NCBI RefSeq assembly: GCF_002812725.1
Contig: NZ_NMUN01000002.1
Span: forward strand, 124,001 to 188,000
Length of the DNA stretch: 64,000 bases
From: Microbacterium sp. BR1
GTDB lineage: Bacteria > Actinomycetota > Actinomycetes > Actinomycetales > Microbacteriaceae
Direction: 5' to 3'
Shown here: positions 1 to 9,018 of the stretch, piece after piece
Layout of the letters: the number at the start of each line of letters is the position of its first letter
How positions within the stretch are numbered: position 1 is the first letter of the stretch
Translations under genes and position numbers: made by a program
Notes under the pieces: model-generated
Database searches by the model: none
What the model was told of the DNA's origin: nothing
Seen by the model: the letters and a program-made list of their open reading frames with translations, nothing else

Positions 1-64
1 TCTCGTACGTCTTACCCACGCCGGGCGCCGCCCCGAGCAGAACCCGCAGCGACCCGCGCTTCAT
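1..64 (-). CDS. kdpD: KdpD sensor kinase, N-terminal fragment
   Basis: Only the first 21 codons are in the window; the gene runs off the left edge. The peptide begins MKRGSLRVLLGAAPGVGKTYE, which matches the start of the KdpD N-terminal sensor domain with its Walker-A-like GAAPGVGKT. KdpD is the membrane histidine kinase that senses low K+ or turgor stress and activates KdpE. It lies 33 nt downstream of kdpC on the same strand, the usual kdpFABCDE order. Confidence rests on both the motif and the context. Confidence 0.9.
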   Translation of the reverse strand, partial: MKRGSLRVLLGAAPGVGKTYE

Positions 65-97
65 CGTTCTACCTCTCCGCCGTGACCCCCGTCGCGC

Positions 98-709
98 TCA
101 GCGCCCGAGGGCATCGAGCGCGAGGTTGAGTTCCAGCACACTCACGCGGGGCTCGCCCAGAAAGCCGAGGTCCCGTGCCTGAATCTTAGACTCCACGAGC
201 GCGCGCACTTCCGCCTCGTCGAGGTCGCGTGCCGCGGCGACGCGATCGACCTGCAGCAGCGCGTAGGCCGGACTGATGTGCGGGTCGAGACCGGACGCGG
301 ACGCGGTCAATGCGTCGGCCGGGACATCCGCCGGATCGACGTTCTCGAACGCGGCGACCGCAGCGCGGCGCTCGGCGATCGCCGAGACCAGGTCGACGTT
401 CTCGGGGCCGTAGTTCGATCCGCTCGATGCCCCGCCGTCGTATCCGTCGCCCGCCGCGGATGGCCGCGACTGGAAGTACTCGGGCAGCGGCGCCCCATCC
501 GCATCGAGGAACGACTGACCAATGAGCATCGATCCCGTCGTGGATCCGTCGGCGGCCGCGACCGGCGAGCCGTTCGCCTGCCACGGCAGGGCGACCTGCC
601 CGACGGCGGTGATCAGCGCGGTGTAGCCGATGCCGAGGACGAGGGTGAAGACGAGCATCGCGCGAAGGGCGGCTCCGGCGGTGCGAAAGGTGGTGCGTGC
701 GGTGGACAT
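98..709 (-). CDS. kdpC: KdpC, K+-transporting ATPase subunit C
   Basis: 203 aa. One N-terminal membrane segment (about residues 15-40, MLVFTLVLGIGYTALITAV) is followed by a periplasmic domain with the family's GQSF, YFQSRPSAAG and PENVDLV stretches and a C-terminal VLELNLALD segment. KdpC stabilises the KdpFABC complex and increases the affinity for ATP. Length is normal for the family. The start lies 21 nt after the kdpB stop, and the sequence ggagacacacc precedes the ATG. Confidence 0.96.
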   Translation of the reverse strand: MSTARTTFRTAGAALRAMLVFTLVLGIGYTALITAVGQVALPWQANGSPVAAADGSTTGSMLIGQSFLDADGAPLPEYFQSRPSAAGDGYDGGASSGSNYGPENVDLVSAIAERRAAVAAFENVDPADVPADALTASASGLDPHISPAYALLQVDRVAAARDLDEAEVRALVESKIQARDLGFLGEPRVSVLELNLALDALGR

Positions 710-730
710 GGTGTGTCTCCAGGGGACGGG

Positions 731-2878
731 TCAGAAGCCCGGGATGAGGCTCACGACGAGGTCGATGAGCTTGATGCCGATGAAGGGGACGAGCACGCCC
801 CCGAGGCCGTACACCAGCAGGTTGCGGCTCAGGATGGTCGACGCACTCGCCGGCCGATAGCGCACGCCGCGCAGCGCCAGCGGAATGAGGAAGACGATGA
901 CGATCGCGTTGAAGACGATCGCGCTCGTGACGGCGGATGCGGGGGAGTGCAGCTGCATGATGTTCAGCGCCGCGAGCCCGGGAAAGACGCCCATGAACAT
1001 CGCCGGGATGATCGCGAAGTACTTGGCGACGTCGTTCGCCAGCGAGAACGTCGTCAGTGCGCCGCGCGTGATGAGCAGCTGCTTGCCGATCCGGACGATG
1101 TCGATGAGCTTGGTCGGGTCGGAGTCCAGGTCGACCATGTTGCCGGCCTCTTTCGCCGCCGAGGTACCCGTGTTCATCGCGACCCCGACATCAGCCTGAG
1201 CGAGAGCCGGGGCATCGTTCGTGCCGTCGCCGGTCATCGCGACGAGGTTGCCGCCCTGCTGTTCGCGGCGGATGAGGGCGAGCTTGTCCTCGGGCGTCGC
1301 CTCGGCCAGGTAGTCGTCGACCCCGGCCTCGGCCGCGATCGCCTTCGCCGTGAGCGGGTTGTCGCCCGTGATCATGACGGTCCGGATGCCCATGGCCCGG
1401 AGCTCGCCGAAGCGCTCGCGCAGCCCCTCCTTGACGATGTCCTTGAGGTGCACGACGCCCAGCACACGGCCCCTCCCCGCCGGGTCGAGGGTCGCGACGA
1501 CCAGGGGTGTGCCGCCGCCCTGCGCGATCGCATCCGTCTCGGCCGTCAGCTGGGCGCGCAGATCGGCCGCAAGTTCGACGCCGGATGCCTCGAGCCATGC
1601 CGTGACCGCCGACCCCGCACCCTTCCGCACCTGCGTGCCGTCGCCCAGGTCGAGCCCGCTCATGCGGGTCTGCGCGGTGAACGGCACGAACACCGCGCCA
1701 GCCGGTTGCGTCGCGGTGAACCCCCGCGCGGTTGCGAGTTCGACGATCGAGGTACCCTCGGGCGTCGGATCCGCGAGCGACGAGAGCGCAGCCGCACGGG
1801 CCAGTTCGTCATCGCCGACCCCGGACATCCGCACGAAGTCGCTCGCGCGACGGTTGCCGTAGGTGATCGTTCCGGTCTTGTCGAGCAGCAGGGTGGTGAC
1901 GTCGCCCGCCGCCTCGACGGCGCGGCCCGAGAGGGCCAACACGTTCCGCTGCACCAGCCGGTCCATGCCGGCGATGCCGATGGCCGACAGCAGCGCTCCG
2001 ATCGTCGTCGGGATGAGGCAGACGAGCAGTGCCACGAGCACCGGAATGCTCACCGGCGAAGCGGCGTAGGACGCGATCGGGTTGAGCGTCAGCACGACGA
2101 TCAGGAACACGATCGACAGGCTCGCCAGCAGGATCCCGAGGGCGATCTCGTTGGGGGTCTTCTGGCGGCTCGCCCCCTCGACCAGGGCGATCATCCGGTC
2201 GACGAACGTCTCGCCGGGCTTGGACGTGATGCGCACGACGATGCGGTCCGAGAGCACACGGGTGCCGCCCGTGACGGCGCTCCGGTCGCCGCCCGATTCG
2301 CGCACGACGGGGGCCGACTCGCCCGTGATGGCCGACTCGTCCACGGTCGCGATGCCCCACACGATGTCCCCGTCGCCGGGGATGAGCTCGCCCGCCGTGA
2401 CGACGACGTGGTCGCCCGGGCGCAGATCCCCGGAAGGCACGGTGGCGAACTCGGCGCGTTCGGCCGAGGCATCCGCTCCCGCGTCGTATCGCGTGATGAC
2501 GGACGCCATCGTGCTGGTGCGCGTCTTGCGCAGGCTCGCCGCCTGCGCCTTGCCGCGCCCCTCCGCCACCGACTCGGCCACGTTCGCGAACAGGACCGTG
2601 ATCCAGAGCCAGATCGCGATGCCCCAGGTGAAGCCCGCGGGAACGGGCGCGCCGCCCGAGGACTCGGCCCCGCCCACGAAGGACTCGGCGACGGCGATCA
2701 GCGTGGTCAACGCCGCGCCGACCCACACGAGGAACATCACCGGGTTTCGCACGAGGGCGCCCGGGTTGAGCTTGCGGAATGCCCCGGGCAGGGCTGCCAG
2801 GAGGGTTCCCCACCCGAACGCGCGGGCGGGTGCGGCCTGGGTGTGAGTGTGGGCGGGGGCGTGGGCTGCGGTGGACAT
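731..2878 (-). CDS. kdpB: KdpB, P-type ATPase subunit of the Kdp K+ pump
   Basis: 715 aa. The catalytic subunit hydrolyses ATP to drive K+ import through KdpA. Visible P-type motifs are the actuator loop TGES at residues 185-188 (its Ser is the inhibitory phosphorylation site known in E. coli KdpB), the phosphorylation motif DKTGT with Asp333, KGAGSAV in the nucleotide domain, and [12 protein letters not shown] in the P domain. Seven or so membrane segments are present. The ATG at 2878 gives [10 protein letters not shown] and follows the kdpA stop by 2 nt, implying translational coupling. The frame stays open upstream through kdpA in another reading frame, but that extension is not coding. 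Confidence 0.97.
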   Translation of the reverse strand: MSTAAHAPAHTHTQAAPARAFGWGTLLAALPGAFRKLNPGALVRNPVMFLVWVGAALTTLIAVAESFVGGAESSGGAPVPAGFTWGIAIWLWITVLFANVAESVAEGRGKAQAASLRKTRTSTMASVITRYDAGADASAERAEFATVPSGDLRPGDHVVVTAGELIPGDGDIVWGIATVDESAITGESAPVVRESGGDRSAVTGGTRVLSDRIVVRITSKPGETFVDRMIALVEGASRQKTPNEIALGILLASLSIVFLIVVLTLNPIASYAASPVSIPVLVALLVCLIPTTIGALLSAIGIAGMDRLVQRNVLALSGRAVEAAGDVTTLLLDKTGTITYGNRRASDFVRMSGVGDDELARAAALSSLADPTPEGTSIVELATARGFTATQPAGAVFVPFTAQTRMSGLDLGDGTQVRKGAGSAVTAWLEASGVELAADLRAQLTAETDAIAQGGGTPLVVATLDPAGRGRVLGVVHLKDIVKEGLRERFGELRAMGIRTVMITGDNPLTAKAIAAEAGVDDYLAEATPEDKLALIRREQQGGNLVAMTGDGTNDAPALAQADVGVAMNTGTSAAKEAGNMVDLDSDPTKLIDIVRIGKQLLITRGALTTFSLANDVAKYFAIIPAMFMGVFPGLAALNIMQLHSPASAVTSAIVFNAIVIVFLIPLALRGVRYRPASASTILSRNLLVYGLGGVLVPFIGIKLIDLVVSLIPGF

Positions 2879-2880
2879 GA

Positions 2881-4575
2881 TCAGACAAGCCCTTCGGCGA
2901 GAGGCCCGAGCGCGAGCACGGGGAAGTAGGTGAGTGCGGTGACGATGACCGTGACTCCGACGAGCAGCCCGACGAACTGGGGCCGGTGCGTCGGGAGGGT
3001 GCCGGATGTCGCGGGCACCGAGTCCTGAGCGGCGATCGACCCGGCAAGCGCGAGCACCAGCACCATCGGTACGAAGCGTCCGAGCAGCATCGCGACGGCG
3101 AGTGCCGTGTTGAGCCACGGGGTGTTGGCGGTGAGCCCCGCGAAGGCCGAGCCGTTGTTGTTCGCGGCCGAGGTGAACGCGTAGAGCACCTCGCTCAGCC
3201 CGTGGATGCCGGGGTTCCAGATCGACACCGATTCGACGTCCTGCCGCACCCCCGGGACCGCGAAGCTCGCGGCCGTGCCGAGCAGCACGAGCGACGGTGT
3301 GACGAGGATGTACAGGCTCGCGAGCTTGATCTCGCGCGGTCCGATCCGCTTGCCGAGGTATTCGGGCCCGCGGCCGACCAAGAGCCCGCCGATGAACACC
3401 GCGAGGACGGCGAGGATGAGCATGCCGTAGAGCCCGGACCCGACTCCGCCGGGCGCGACCTCGCCGAGCATCATGTTGAGCATCGGCATCATGCCGCCGA
3501 GCGCGGTGTAGCTGTCGTGCATCGAGTTGACGGCGCCCGTCGATGTCAGGGTCGTGGCCCCGGCGAACAGCGTGGAGCCGAGGATGCCGAAACGGGTCTC
3601 TTTGCCCTCCATCGGGGCACCGGCGAGCTGCGGCGCCGTGCCGTGCCCCATGGCTTCGAGCCACGACCCGATCGTGATCGACGCGATCGCGATGGTCGCC
3701 ATGGCTGCGAGGATCGCGTAGCCCTGGCGGTTGTCGCCGATGATCCGCCCGAACGCGCGCGGCAGACTGACGGGGATCGCGAGCAGCAGCAACAGCTCGA
3801 CGAGGTTGGTCCACGGAGCGGGGTTCTCGAACGGGTGCGCGGAGTTGGCGTTGAAGAAACCGCCGCCGTTGGTACCGAGGATCTTGATGGCCTCTTGTGA
3901 CGCGACAGGGCCCCCCGGGAGGCTCTGCGCGGAGCCCGAGAGGGTCGTGACGTCGGTGAAGCCCGAGAAGTTCTGGACGACGCCGCCGGCGATCAGGACG
4001 ATCGCCGCGACGATCGAGACGGGCAGCAGGATGCGCGTGACGCCGCGGACGAGGTCGACCCAGAAGTTGCCGATCGTGCCCGAACGGCGAGCCGCGAAGG
4101 CCCGCACGAGCGCGATCGCCACGGCGATGCCGACGGCCGACGAGACGAAGTTCTGCACCGCGAGCCCCGCGAGCTGGACGGTATACCCCAGCGTCAGCTC
4201 GGGCGAGTACGACTGCCAGTTGGTGTTGGTCACGAACGAGATCGCCGTGTTGAACGCGAGCCCCTCGCCGACGGCGGGCAGGCCGAGCGAGCCGGGCAGG
4301 ATCGCCTGCGTGCGCTGCAGCGCGTACACGAACAGGACGCCGACGAGCGAGAACAGCAGCACGCTGCGCAGGTATGCCTGCCAGGTCTGGGTGGCCCGTG
4401 GGTCCACGCCGATCGCGCGGTAGGTCACGCGTTCGACGCGCAGGTCGCGCGGACTCGTATAGACGTGCGCGATGTAGTCGCCGAGGGGACGGTAGAGCAG
4501 GGCGAGCAGGATCAGGAGCGCACCGCCCTGCAGCACGCCGAACAGGACCGTCTCGGCGTTCATGAACGGGTTCAT
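2881..4575 (-). CDS. kdpA: KdpA, K+ channel-like subunit
   Basis: 564 aa, multi-pass membrane protein related to K+ channels. The P-loops include the filter [17 protein letters not shown] and later GNNG-type segments ([13 protein letters not shown]). It binds and translocates K+ for the Kdp pump. The ATG at 4575 shares one base with the kdpF stop (TGATG), so kdpF and kdpA are coupled. A second Met four codons later (MNAETV) is an alternative start. Confidence 0.97.
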   Translation of the reverse strand: MNPFMNAETVLFGVLQGGALLILLALLYRPLGDYIAHVYTSPRDLRVERVTYRAIGVDPRATQTWQAYLRSVLLFSLVGVLFVYALQRTQAILPGSLGLPAVGEGLAFNTAISFVTNTNWQSYSPELTLGYTVQLAGLAVQNFVSSAVGIAVAIALVRAFAARRSGTIGNFWVDLVRGVTRILLPVSIVAAIVLIAGGVVQNFSGFTDVTTLSGSAQSLPGGPVASQEAIKILGTNGGGFFNANSAHPFENPAPWTNLVELLLLLAIPVSLPRAFGRIIGDNRQGYAILAAMATIAIASITIGSWLEAMGHGTAPQLAGAPMEGKETRFGILGSTLFAGATTLTSTGAVNSMHDSYTALGGMMPMLNMMLGEVAPGGVGSGLYGMLILAVLAVFIGGLLVGRGPEYLGKRIGPREIKLASLYILVTPSLVLLGTAASFAVPGVRQDVESVSIWNPGIHGLSEVLYAFTSAANNNGSAFAGLTANTPWLNTALAVAMLLGRFVPMVLVLALAGSIAAQDSVPATSGTLPTHRPQFVGLLVGVTVIVTALTYFPVLALGPLAEGLV

Positions 4576-4664
4576 CAGAAGCGCTCCGGATCGACGAGGG
4601 CGACCACGAGGTACACGAGGGCGGCCACCGCGAGGATCGCCGCGAGGACGGAGAAGAACGTCAT
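4575..4664 (-). CDS. kdpF: KdpF, small stabilising membrane subunit
   Basis: 29 aa: [20 protein letters not shown] then VALVDPERF. It is one membrane helix with the usual short polar tail and the LVxPERF ending seen in many KdpF peptides. KdpF stabilises the KdpABC complex like a lipid-like helix. The gene overlaps the upstream small ORF by 4 nt (ATGA) and touches kdpA by 1 nt. Length is exactly that expected for KdpF. Confidence 0.9.
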   Translation of the reverse strand: MTFFSVLAAILAVAALVYLVVALVDPERF

Positions 4665-4801
4665 CCCCGGTCCCCTCCATCGATCGCTTCGCGCTGGACG
4701 GAGCCTCCGGATCGTGGGCCCAGTCGCTCGACTCCCCGGGCGACCAGGGCGACGAGCGCGAACAGCGCGGCGGTCGCGAGGACATAGATCAGATCGAGCA
4801 C
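4661..4801 (-). CDS. small single-span membrane protein at the head of the kdp operon
   Basis: 46 aa from a GTG at 4801, read as M then [20 protein letters not shown], followed by RGVERL and a polar Gly-rich tail. One transmembrane helix is followed by a positively charged boundary. A good Shine-Dalgarno (CAGGAG) lies 5 nt before the GTG, and the stop overlaps the kdpF start (ATGA). It resembles KdpF in topology but is longer and has its own tail. It is probably the first gene of the kdp transcript. Function is unknown; a role as an extra Kdp accessory helix is inference from position. Confidence 0.75.
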   Translation of the reverse strand: MLDLIYVLATAALFALVALVARGVERLGPRSGGSVQREAIDGGDRG

Positions 4802-4885
4802 GGGAACTCCTGGTGAGGTTCTGGATGACGGGGCGTGCGGCGCCCGCGACCTCGATCTCACTCCTCGGGGCGTGCGTTGCGCGTG

Positions 4886-4926
4886 ATCCTCACGATTTCC
4901 ATACGGCCGTGGGCAGAATCCTCACG
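4886..4926 (-). promoter_or_regulatory. direct-repeat candidate operator upstream of kdp
   Basis: The nonamer ATCCTCACG occurs at 4886-4894 and again at 4918-4926 (CGTGAGGAT on the coding strand of kdp), 32 bp apart or about three helical turns. It lies 85-125 nt upstream of the first kdp ORF. A response-regulator site such as KdpE is a plausible reading, but no consensus was checked. Confidence 0.35.
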
Positions 4927-5066
4927 CGGCCCTCATGGATTGCCCGAACACCGGAAAGGAACCGTGGTGCTCCTGACGCCCTGTGAGGCCGGCCTCGGGG
5001 CCATCGGGCCGCATCGTTCCTTCCGGATGTACGCCGCGGTGTCGATGAGCCGAGCACAATAGCGAT

Positions 5067-5561
5067 GTGGTGGATGACGCGGAGACTCTCCTGGATGCCG
5101 CGCGTGCTCGTCTTCGGGCCGCAGGCGCACCGCGCGAGCGGCTCGGCGAGGTCGTGCGTCCTCGGGTCCTGGCGGGGCTGCGCTCGCCGAAGATCGTGCC
5201 CCGCGGCGACGCGTGGCGCCTGGGTGTGCTCTTGATCGGCGAGCGGGACGTCTACGCGGCCGGGAACGTGGTGCGAGCGGGTGACCCCGGTCGCCGCGGG
5301 TTCGCCTCGGATGCCGCGCGCGCTCGGGCAGAGGTCGCCGCGGCAGCGACGCGCGGTGGCTTCGCGGACGGCGAGACGGTCCACCTGGACTGGAGAGTCC
5401 TCGACCTGTCGGCGCTCGGACGAGGGGAGCCGACGGGGCCGCTGGCCCTCGTGGCAAGCGCACCCAGCATCCGTTGGAGTCCCGCTGCCGGACTCGTCCC
5501 GCTCGCGGGCTACCTCGATGAGCGTCTCGCGCTTCTGCTGGACCCGCCGCCGGGGGCATGA
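5067..5561 (+). CDS. conserved hypothetical protein
   Basis: 164 aa from GTG (a second in-frame GTG follows at once). No signal peptide or membrane helix. The N-terminal half is Arg/Ala-rich helix (AETLLDAARARLRAAGAPRERLGEVV), the middle contains RGDAWRLGVLLIG, and the C-terminus is PLAGYLDERLALLLDPPPGA. I do not recognise a characterised family. A -10-like CAATAG stands at 5057, 10-13 nt before the two GTGs, so a leaderless start is possible. It is divergent from the kdp operon. Confidence 0.75.
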   Translation: MVDDAETLLDAARARLRAAGAPRERLGEVVRPRVLAGLRSPKIVPRGDAWRLGVLLIGERDVYAAGNVVRAGDPGRRGFASDAARARAEVAAAATRGGFADGETVHLDWRVLDLSALGRGEPTGPLALVASAPSIRWSPAAGLVPLAGYLDERLALLLDPPPGA

Positions 5562-5590
5562 CGGCGGTGTCGCGCGGCGGTCCACGCCGT

Positions 5591-5596
5591 TAGGCT
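5591..5596 (+). promoter_or_regulatory. -10 element TAGGCT, leaderless start of the first DUF7882 gene
   Basis: TAGGCT begins 12 nt before the ATG at 5603. No Shine-Dalgarno lies between them. Confidence 0.5.
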
Positions 5597-5602
5597 CGCC
5601 CT

Positions 5603-5920
5603 ATGGGCCGCTTCATCTACGACACACTCAACAACTCGATCGACATCGAAGACCGGACGCTTGCCCACCTGCGGATCGTGATCATGAACAAGCTCCGCCG
5701 TTCGGAGTCGTTCATGTTCACGGTCGATCTCGACAGCGAGGGCATTTCGCGGCGGAGCTTCTGGATGCACCCGTCCGTGCCGATGCAGTTCGCATTCCAC
5801 GGGAGCCGCGAACCGCGTCTCAACCGCCTCTGGATCGAGTCACTCATGGTTTCTGCGAGCAGCCCGAACGGCCTGTTCGTCGTCCCGGAACCGCAGGAAG
5901 AGATGCCGTTCGACTCCTGA
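5603..5920 (+). CDS. DUF7882-like small protein
   Basis: 105 aa. It starts MGRFIYDTLNNSIDIEDRTL and continues AHLRIVIMNKLRRSESFMFT, then FWMHPSVPMQFAF and LNRLWIESLM. This is the pattern of a small family common in Microbacteriaceae (DUF7882), which databases often mislabel 'ATP-dependent DNA ligase'; no ligase motif is present. No membrane segment. A paralogue lies convergently 25 nt downstream. Function unknown. Confidence 0.85.
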   Translation: MGRFIYDTLNNSIDIEDRTLAHLRIVIMNKLRRSESFMFTVDLDSEGISRRSFWMHPSVPMQFAFHGSREPRLNRLWIESLMVSASSPNGLFVVPEPQEEMPFDS

Positions 5921-5945
5921 CGAGCGCCCGCGTGACGCCGGTGGC

Positions 5946-6392
5946 TCAGTCGCCGACGTCGACCTTGGACTTCGGCCGCGACTTCGGCGCGGCCTTCCGC
6001 CGGACCGATCCCACCGTGGCGTTCTCGACGTCGACGTCCTTCGCGACGATGGCGCCGACCTCGATCGTCGTCTCGTTCTCCGACGCGTCGACGTCGAAAT
6101 GCTCGGCGACGAGCATGATCCCGCCGGACGAGTTGGCGGACTGAGCGAGTTCTTCCATCCATTCGCGGCTCAGCACGGCGGGTTCTGGGTCGTCGAAGAC
6201 GAAACGCAACGGGATCGACGGGCTCAGCCACACCGTGCTGCGCCCCCGCGGCTGACCTTCCGGGTGTCGCCAGGTGAGCGTGAAGCTCTCACCGCGGCGG
6301 AGCTTTGTTGCGATGACGACCTTCAGGTGCGCCAGCGCGCGGTCCTCGATGTCGATGGCAGATGCGTCGCCGCCGTAGTAGATAGTGCCCAC
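5946..6392 (-). CDS. DUF7882-like small protein, longer paralogue
   Basis: 148 aa from GTG at 6392. Its first 100 residues align with the neighbouring 5603 gene: G-x-I/F-Y at the N-terminus, IDIEDRALAHLKVVIATKLR, ESFTLTW, WLSPSIPLRFVFD and LSREWMEELAQSA. It adds a tail of about 45 residues that ends Lys/Arg-rich (RRKAAPKSRPKSKVDVGD), which suggests contact with nucleic acid or another acidic partner; that is inference. The convergent arrangement looks like an inverted duplication followed by divergence. No known enzymatic motif. Confidence 0.85.
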   Translation of the reverse strand: MGTIYYGGDASAIDIEDRALAHLKVVIATKLRRGESFTLTWRHPEGQPRGRSTVWLSPSIPLRFVFDDPEPAVLSREWMEELAQSANSSGGIMLVAEHFDVDASENETTIEVGAIVAKDVDVENATVGSVRRKAAPKSRPKSKVDVGD

Positions 6393-6398
6393 ACGTTC

Positions 6399-6404
6399 AG
6401 ACTA
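6399..6404 (-). promoter_or_regulatory. -10 element TAGTCT, leaderless start of the second DUF7882 gene
   Basis: On the minus strand TAGTCT begins 12 nt before the GTG at 6392, with only GAACGT between. Confidence 0.5.
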
Positions 6405-6579
6405 ATCGCAGACTGCGGGTGCGCCGACGGGTTTCGTCCCGTACGCGTGTCTCGTCGCTAAGTCAATCGGGTTACGCGGACGCGTGGACTGCCGCACAGT
6501 GGGTATCGATGCAGAACAGCGGGTGTCGATGCAGAGCGGTGCGAGCGAAGCCAGGGGCGCGGAGAATCAGGGGTGCGGC

Positions 6580-6738
6580 ATGACCGGCGAGAATCCGACG
6601 GGTGCGAATCGATCTCCGACGAGCCTGCCGCGCGAGTTCTTCGACGGGGGCGTCGAGTACGAGATCGTCGAGGGCGAGCTCCTGCCGCGCGGGCCTCACG
6701 CTCGTGCGTGGGATCCGGCCATCGACCTTCGCTTCTAG
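6580..6738 (+). CDS. possible small protein, 52 aa
   Basis: The reading frame gives MTGENPTGANRSPTSLPREF followed by an acidic segment FDGGVEYEIVEGELLPRG and the end WDPAIDLRF. Composition and codon use (third-position GC) look coding. The frame is open further upstream to 6484, but that extension has poor codon use. No family recognised. It could be a small cytoplasmic protein or a chance frame. Confidence 0.45.
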   Translation: MTGENPTGANRSPTSLPREFFDGGVEYEIVEGELLPRGPHARAWDPAIDLRF

Positions 6739-6795
6739 CTCATAGGGCACCCGTTCCCGAAGCGCAAGCCACCACGGGCTGACAGCCGCGGTCGG

Positions 6796-6801
6796 TAGTC
6801 T
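6796..6801 (+). promoter_or_regulatory. -10 element TAGTCT before glgX
   Basis: TAGTCT begins 12 nt before the GTG at 6808 and abuts the upstream GTG at 6802. This is the spacing seen at other leaderless genes here and supports 6808 as the real start. Confidence 0.5.
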
Positions 6802-6807
6802 GTGCCG

Positions 6808-9018
6808 GTGCAGACTTGGCCTGGCTCGACATATCCACTCGGTGCGACATACGACGGGAACGGCACCAACTTCGCGCTGTTCAGTGAGGCGGCCGAACGC
6901 GTTCAACTCTGTCTCTTCGAGGAAGACGGGACCGAGACACAAGTCGACCTGATCGATGTCGACGCCTTCGTCTGGCACGCGTACCTGCCGCAGGTGGGGC
7001 CGGGGCAGCGCTACGGATATCGGGTCCACGGGCCCGATGATGTCGCCGAGGGGCACCGCTTCAACCCCAACAAGCTGCTCCTGGACCCCTACGCCAAGGC
7101 CGTCGCCGGCCAGGTGAACTGGGGGCAGGCCGTCTTCGGCTACAACTTCGGCGATCCCGATTCGCGCAATGACGAGGATTCGGCGGCCGACATGATGATG
7201 GGCGTCGTCATCAACCCCTTCTTCGACTGGGCGGGCGACCGACAGCCCCGGACCCCGTACGCGTCGTCGTTCATCTACGAGGGCCACGTCAAGGGCCTGA
7301 CGATGCTGCACCCCGGCATCCCCGACGAGATCCGCGGCACCTACAGTGCCATCGGCCACCCGGCCATGATCGATCACCTCGTCAAGCTCGGCGTCACGGC
7401 GATCGAGCTCATGCCGGTGCATCAATTCGTCAACGACAGCACGCTCGAAGAGAAGGGCCTGTCGAACTATTGGGGATACAACACCATCGCCTTCCTCGCC
7501 CCGCAGAACACGTATGCATCCCAGGGCGATCTGGGACAGCAGGTGCAGGAGTTCAAGGGCATGGTGCGCTCGCTCCACGCCGCGGGCATCGAGGTCATCC
7601 TCGACGTCGTCTACAACCACACCGCCGAGGGCAACCACCTGGGTCCGACGCTGTCGATGCGTGGCATCGACAATGCCGCGTACTACCGGCTCGAAGACGA
7701 CGACAAGCGGTACTACACCGACTACACGGGCACCGGCAACAGCATGAACGTCGGCAATCCGCACACCCTGCAGCTCATCATGGACTCGCTGCGGTACTGG
7801 GTGCTCGAGATGCACGTCGACGGCTTCCGGTTCGATCTCGCCTCGACGCTCGCTCGTGAGTTCTACGAGGTGGATCGCCTGTCGACCTTCTTCGAGCTCG
7901 TTCAGCAGGACCCCGTGGTCTCGCAGGTCAAGCTCATCGCCGAGCCGTGGGACATCGGACCGGGCGGGTACCAGGTGGGCAACTTCCCGCCCCAGTGGAC
8001 CGAGTGGAACGGCAAGTACCGCGACACGGTGCGCGACTTCTGGCGGGGCGAGCCGCAGGCGCTCGGCGAGTTCGCCTCGCGTCTCACGGGGTCGGCCGAC
8101 CTGTACGAGCACTCGGGGCGCCGACCCGTCGCATCCATCAACTTCGTCACGGCGCACGACGGATTCACCCTGCGCGACCTCGTGAGTTACAACGACAAGC
8201 ACAACGAGGCCAACGGCGAAGACAACAACGACGGGGAGTCGCACAACCGATCGTTCAACTTCGGTATCGAGGGGCCGACGGATGACCCCGAGGTCCTCAC
8301 CCTGCGTGCTCGCCAGCAGCGCAACTTCATCGCGACCCTGCTGCTCTCGCAGGGCGTACCGATGCTCCTGCACGGCGACGAACTGGGCCGGACGCAACAG
8401 GGCAACAACAACGGGTACGCGCAGGACAACGAACTGACGTGGGTCGACTGGAGCGCCGTCGATCACCCGCTGCTCGAATTCACGGCCGCGGTCGCGCGGC
8501 TGCGGAAAGACCACCCGACGTTCCGCCGGTCACGCTTCTTCGACGGTCGCCCGGTGAAGATGCACGAGGGCGCGCCGATTCCGGACATCGTGTGGCTGCG
8601 TCCCGACGGATCCGCCATGCAGCCCGAGGACTGGGACTCGGGCTTCGGGCGCGCGATCGGGGTGTTCCTCAACGGTGGCGGTATCCGCGAGCGGGACCGG
8701 CGGGGCGAGCCCATCGTCGACAAGCACTTCCTGATTCTGTTCAGCGCGGGCGACGAGATCATCGACTTCCACCTGCCGGACACGAAGTACTCGCCGAAGT
8801 GGGACATCCTCATCGACACTGCGGGCGAGCTCGCCGACAGCGCACCCGTGGAACCCGGTGGAATCCTGCGTCTCGCGGCGACGTCGCTCGTCGTCTTGCG
8901 CGCCCACACTGTTCCCGAACCGGACGTCGACCACTCGGTTGCCGCGTCGCTGGCCGTGCTGGCGCAGAGCCAGGTCGATGAGATGTCGGGTGACCCGATC
9001 CGCTCGGAGATGCAGTGA
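6808..9018 (+). CDS. glgX: glycogen debranching enzyme GlgX (isoamylase type)
   Basis: 736 aa from GTG (MQTWPGSTYPLGATYDGNGT). GH13 enzyme that hydrolyses alpha-1,6 branches of glycogen, feeding linear malto-oligosaccharides to TreY. It has an N-terminal CBM48 domain (about residues 8-110) and a GH13 barrel with nucleophile Asp343 (VDGFRFDLA), acid/base Glu379 (IAEPWD) and Asp451 (TAHDGF). YNHTAEG and HGDELGRTQQGNNNGY are typical of GlgX/TreX. A GTG two codons upstream (6802) is in frame, but homologues start MQxWPG and the -10 spacing favours 6808. The stop overlaps treY by 4 nt (GTGA). Confidence 0.95.
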   Translation: MQTWPGSTYPLGATYDGNGTNFALFSEAAERVQLCLFEEDGTETQVDLIDVDAFVWHAYLPQVGPGQRYGYRVHGPDDVAEGHRFNPNKLLLDPYAKAVAGQVNWGQAVFGYNFGDPDSRNDEDSAADMMMGVVINPFFDWAGDRQPRTPYASSFIYEGHVKGLTMLHPGIPDEIRGTYSAIGHPAMIDHLVKLGVTAIELMPVHQFVNDSTLEEKGLSNYWGYNTIAFLAPQNTYASQGDLGQQVQEFKGMVRSLHAAGIEVILDVVYNHTAEGNHLGPTLSMRGIDNAAYYRLEDDDKRYYTDYTGTGNSMNVGNPHTLQLIMDSLRYWVLEMHVDGFRFDLASTLAREFYEVDRLSTFFELVQQDPVVSQVKLIAEPWDIGPGGYQVGNFPPQWTEWNGKYRDTVRDFWRGEPQALGEFASRLTGSADLYEHSGRRPVASINFVTAHDGFTLRDLVSYNDKHNEANGEDNNDGESHNRSFNFGIEGPTDDPEVLTLRARQQRNFIATLLLSQGVPMLLHGDELGRTQQGNNNGYAQDNELTWVDWSAVDHPLLEFTAAVARLRKDHPTFRRSRFFDGRPVKMHEGAPIPDIVWLRPDGSAMQPEDWDSGFGRAIGVFLNGGGIRERDRRGEPIVDKHFLILFSAGDEIIDFHLPDTKYSPKWDILIDTAGELADSAPVEPGGILRLAATSLVVLRAHTVPEPDVDHSVAASLAVLAQSQVDEMSGDPIRSEMQ

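Noticed and set aside
278-2929. 883-codon open frame antisense to kdpC/kdpB
   Set aside because: Its product is Arg/His/Asp-rich nonsense typical of antisense frames in high-GC DNA; the minus strand encodes clear Kdp proteins. Many other long antisense frames (for example over rpoC, lhr and the carboxylase) were dropped for the same reason.
5603-5920. ATP-dependent DNA ligase
   Set aside because: The family is often labelled so, but a 105-aa protein without a KxDG nucleotidyl-transfer motif cannot be a ligase.
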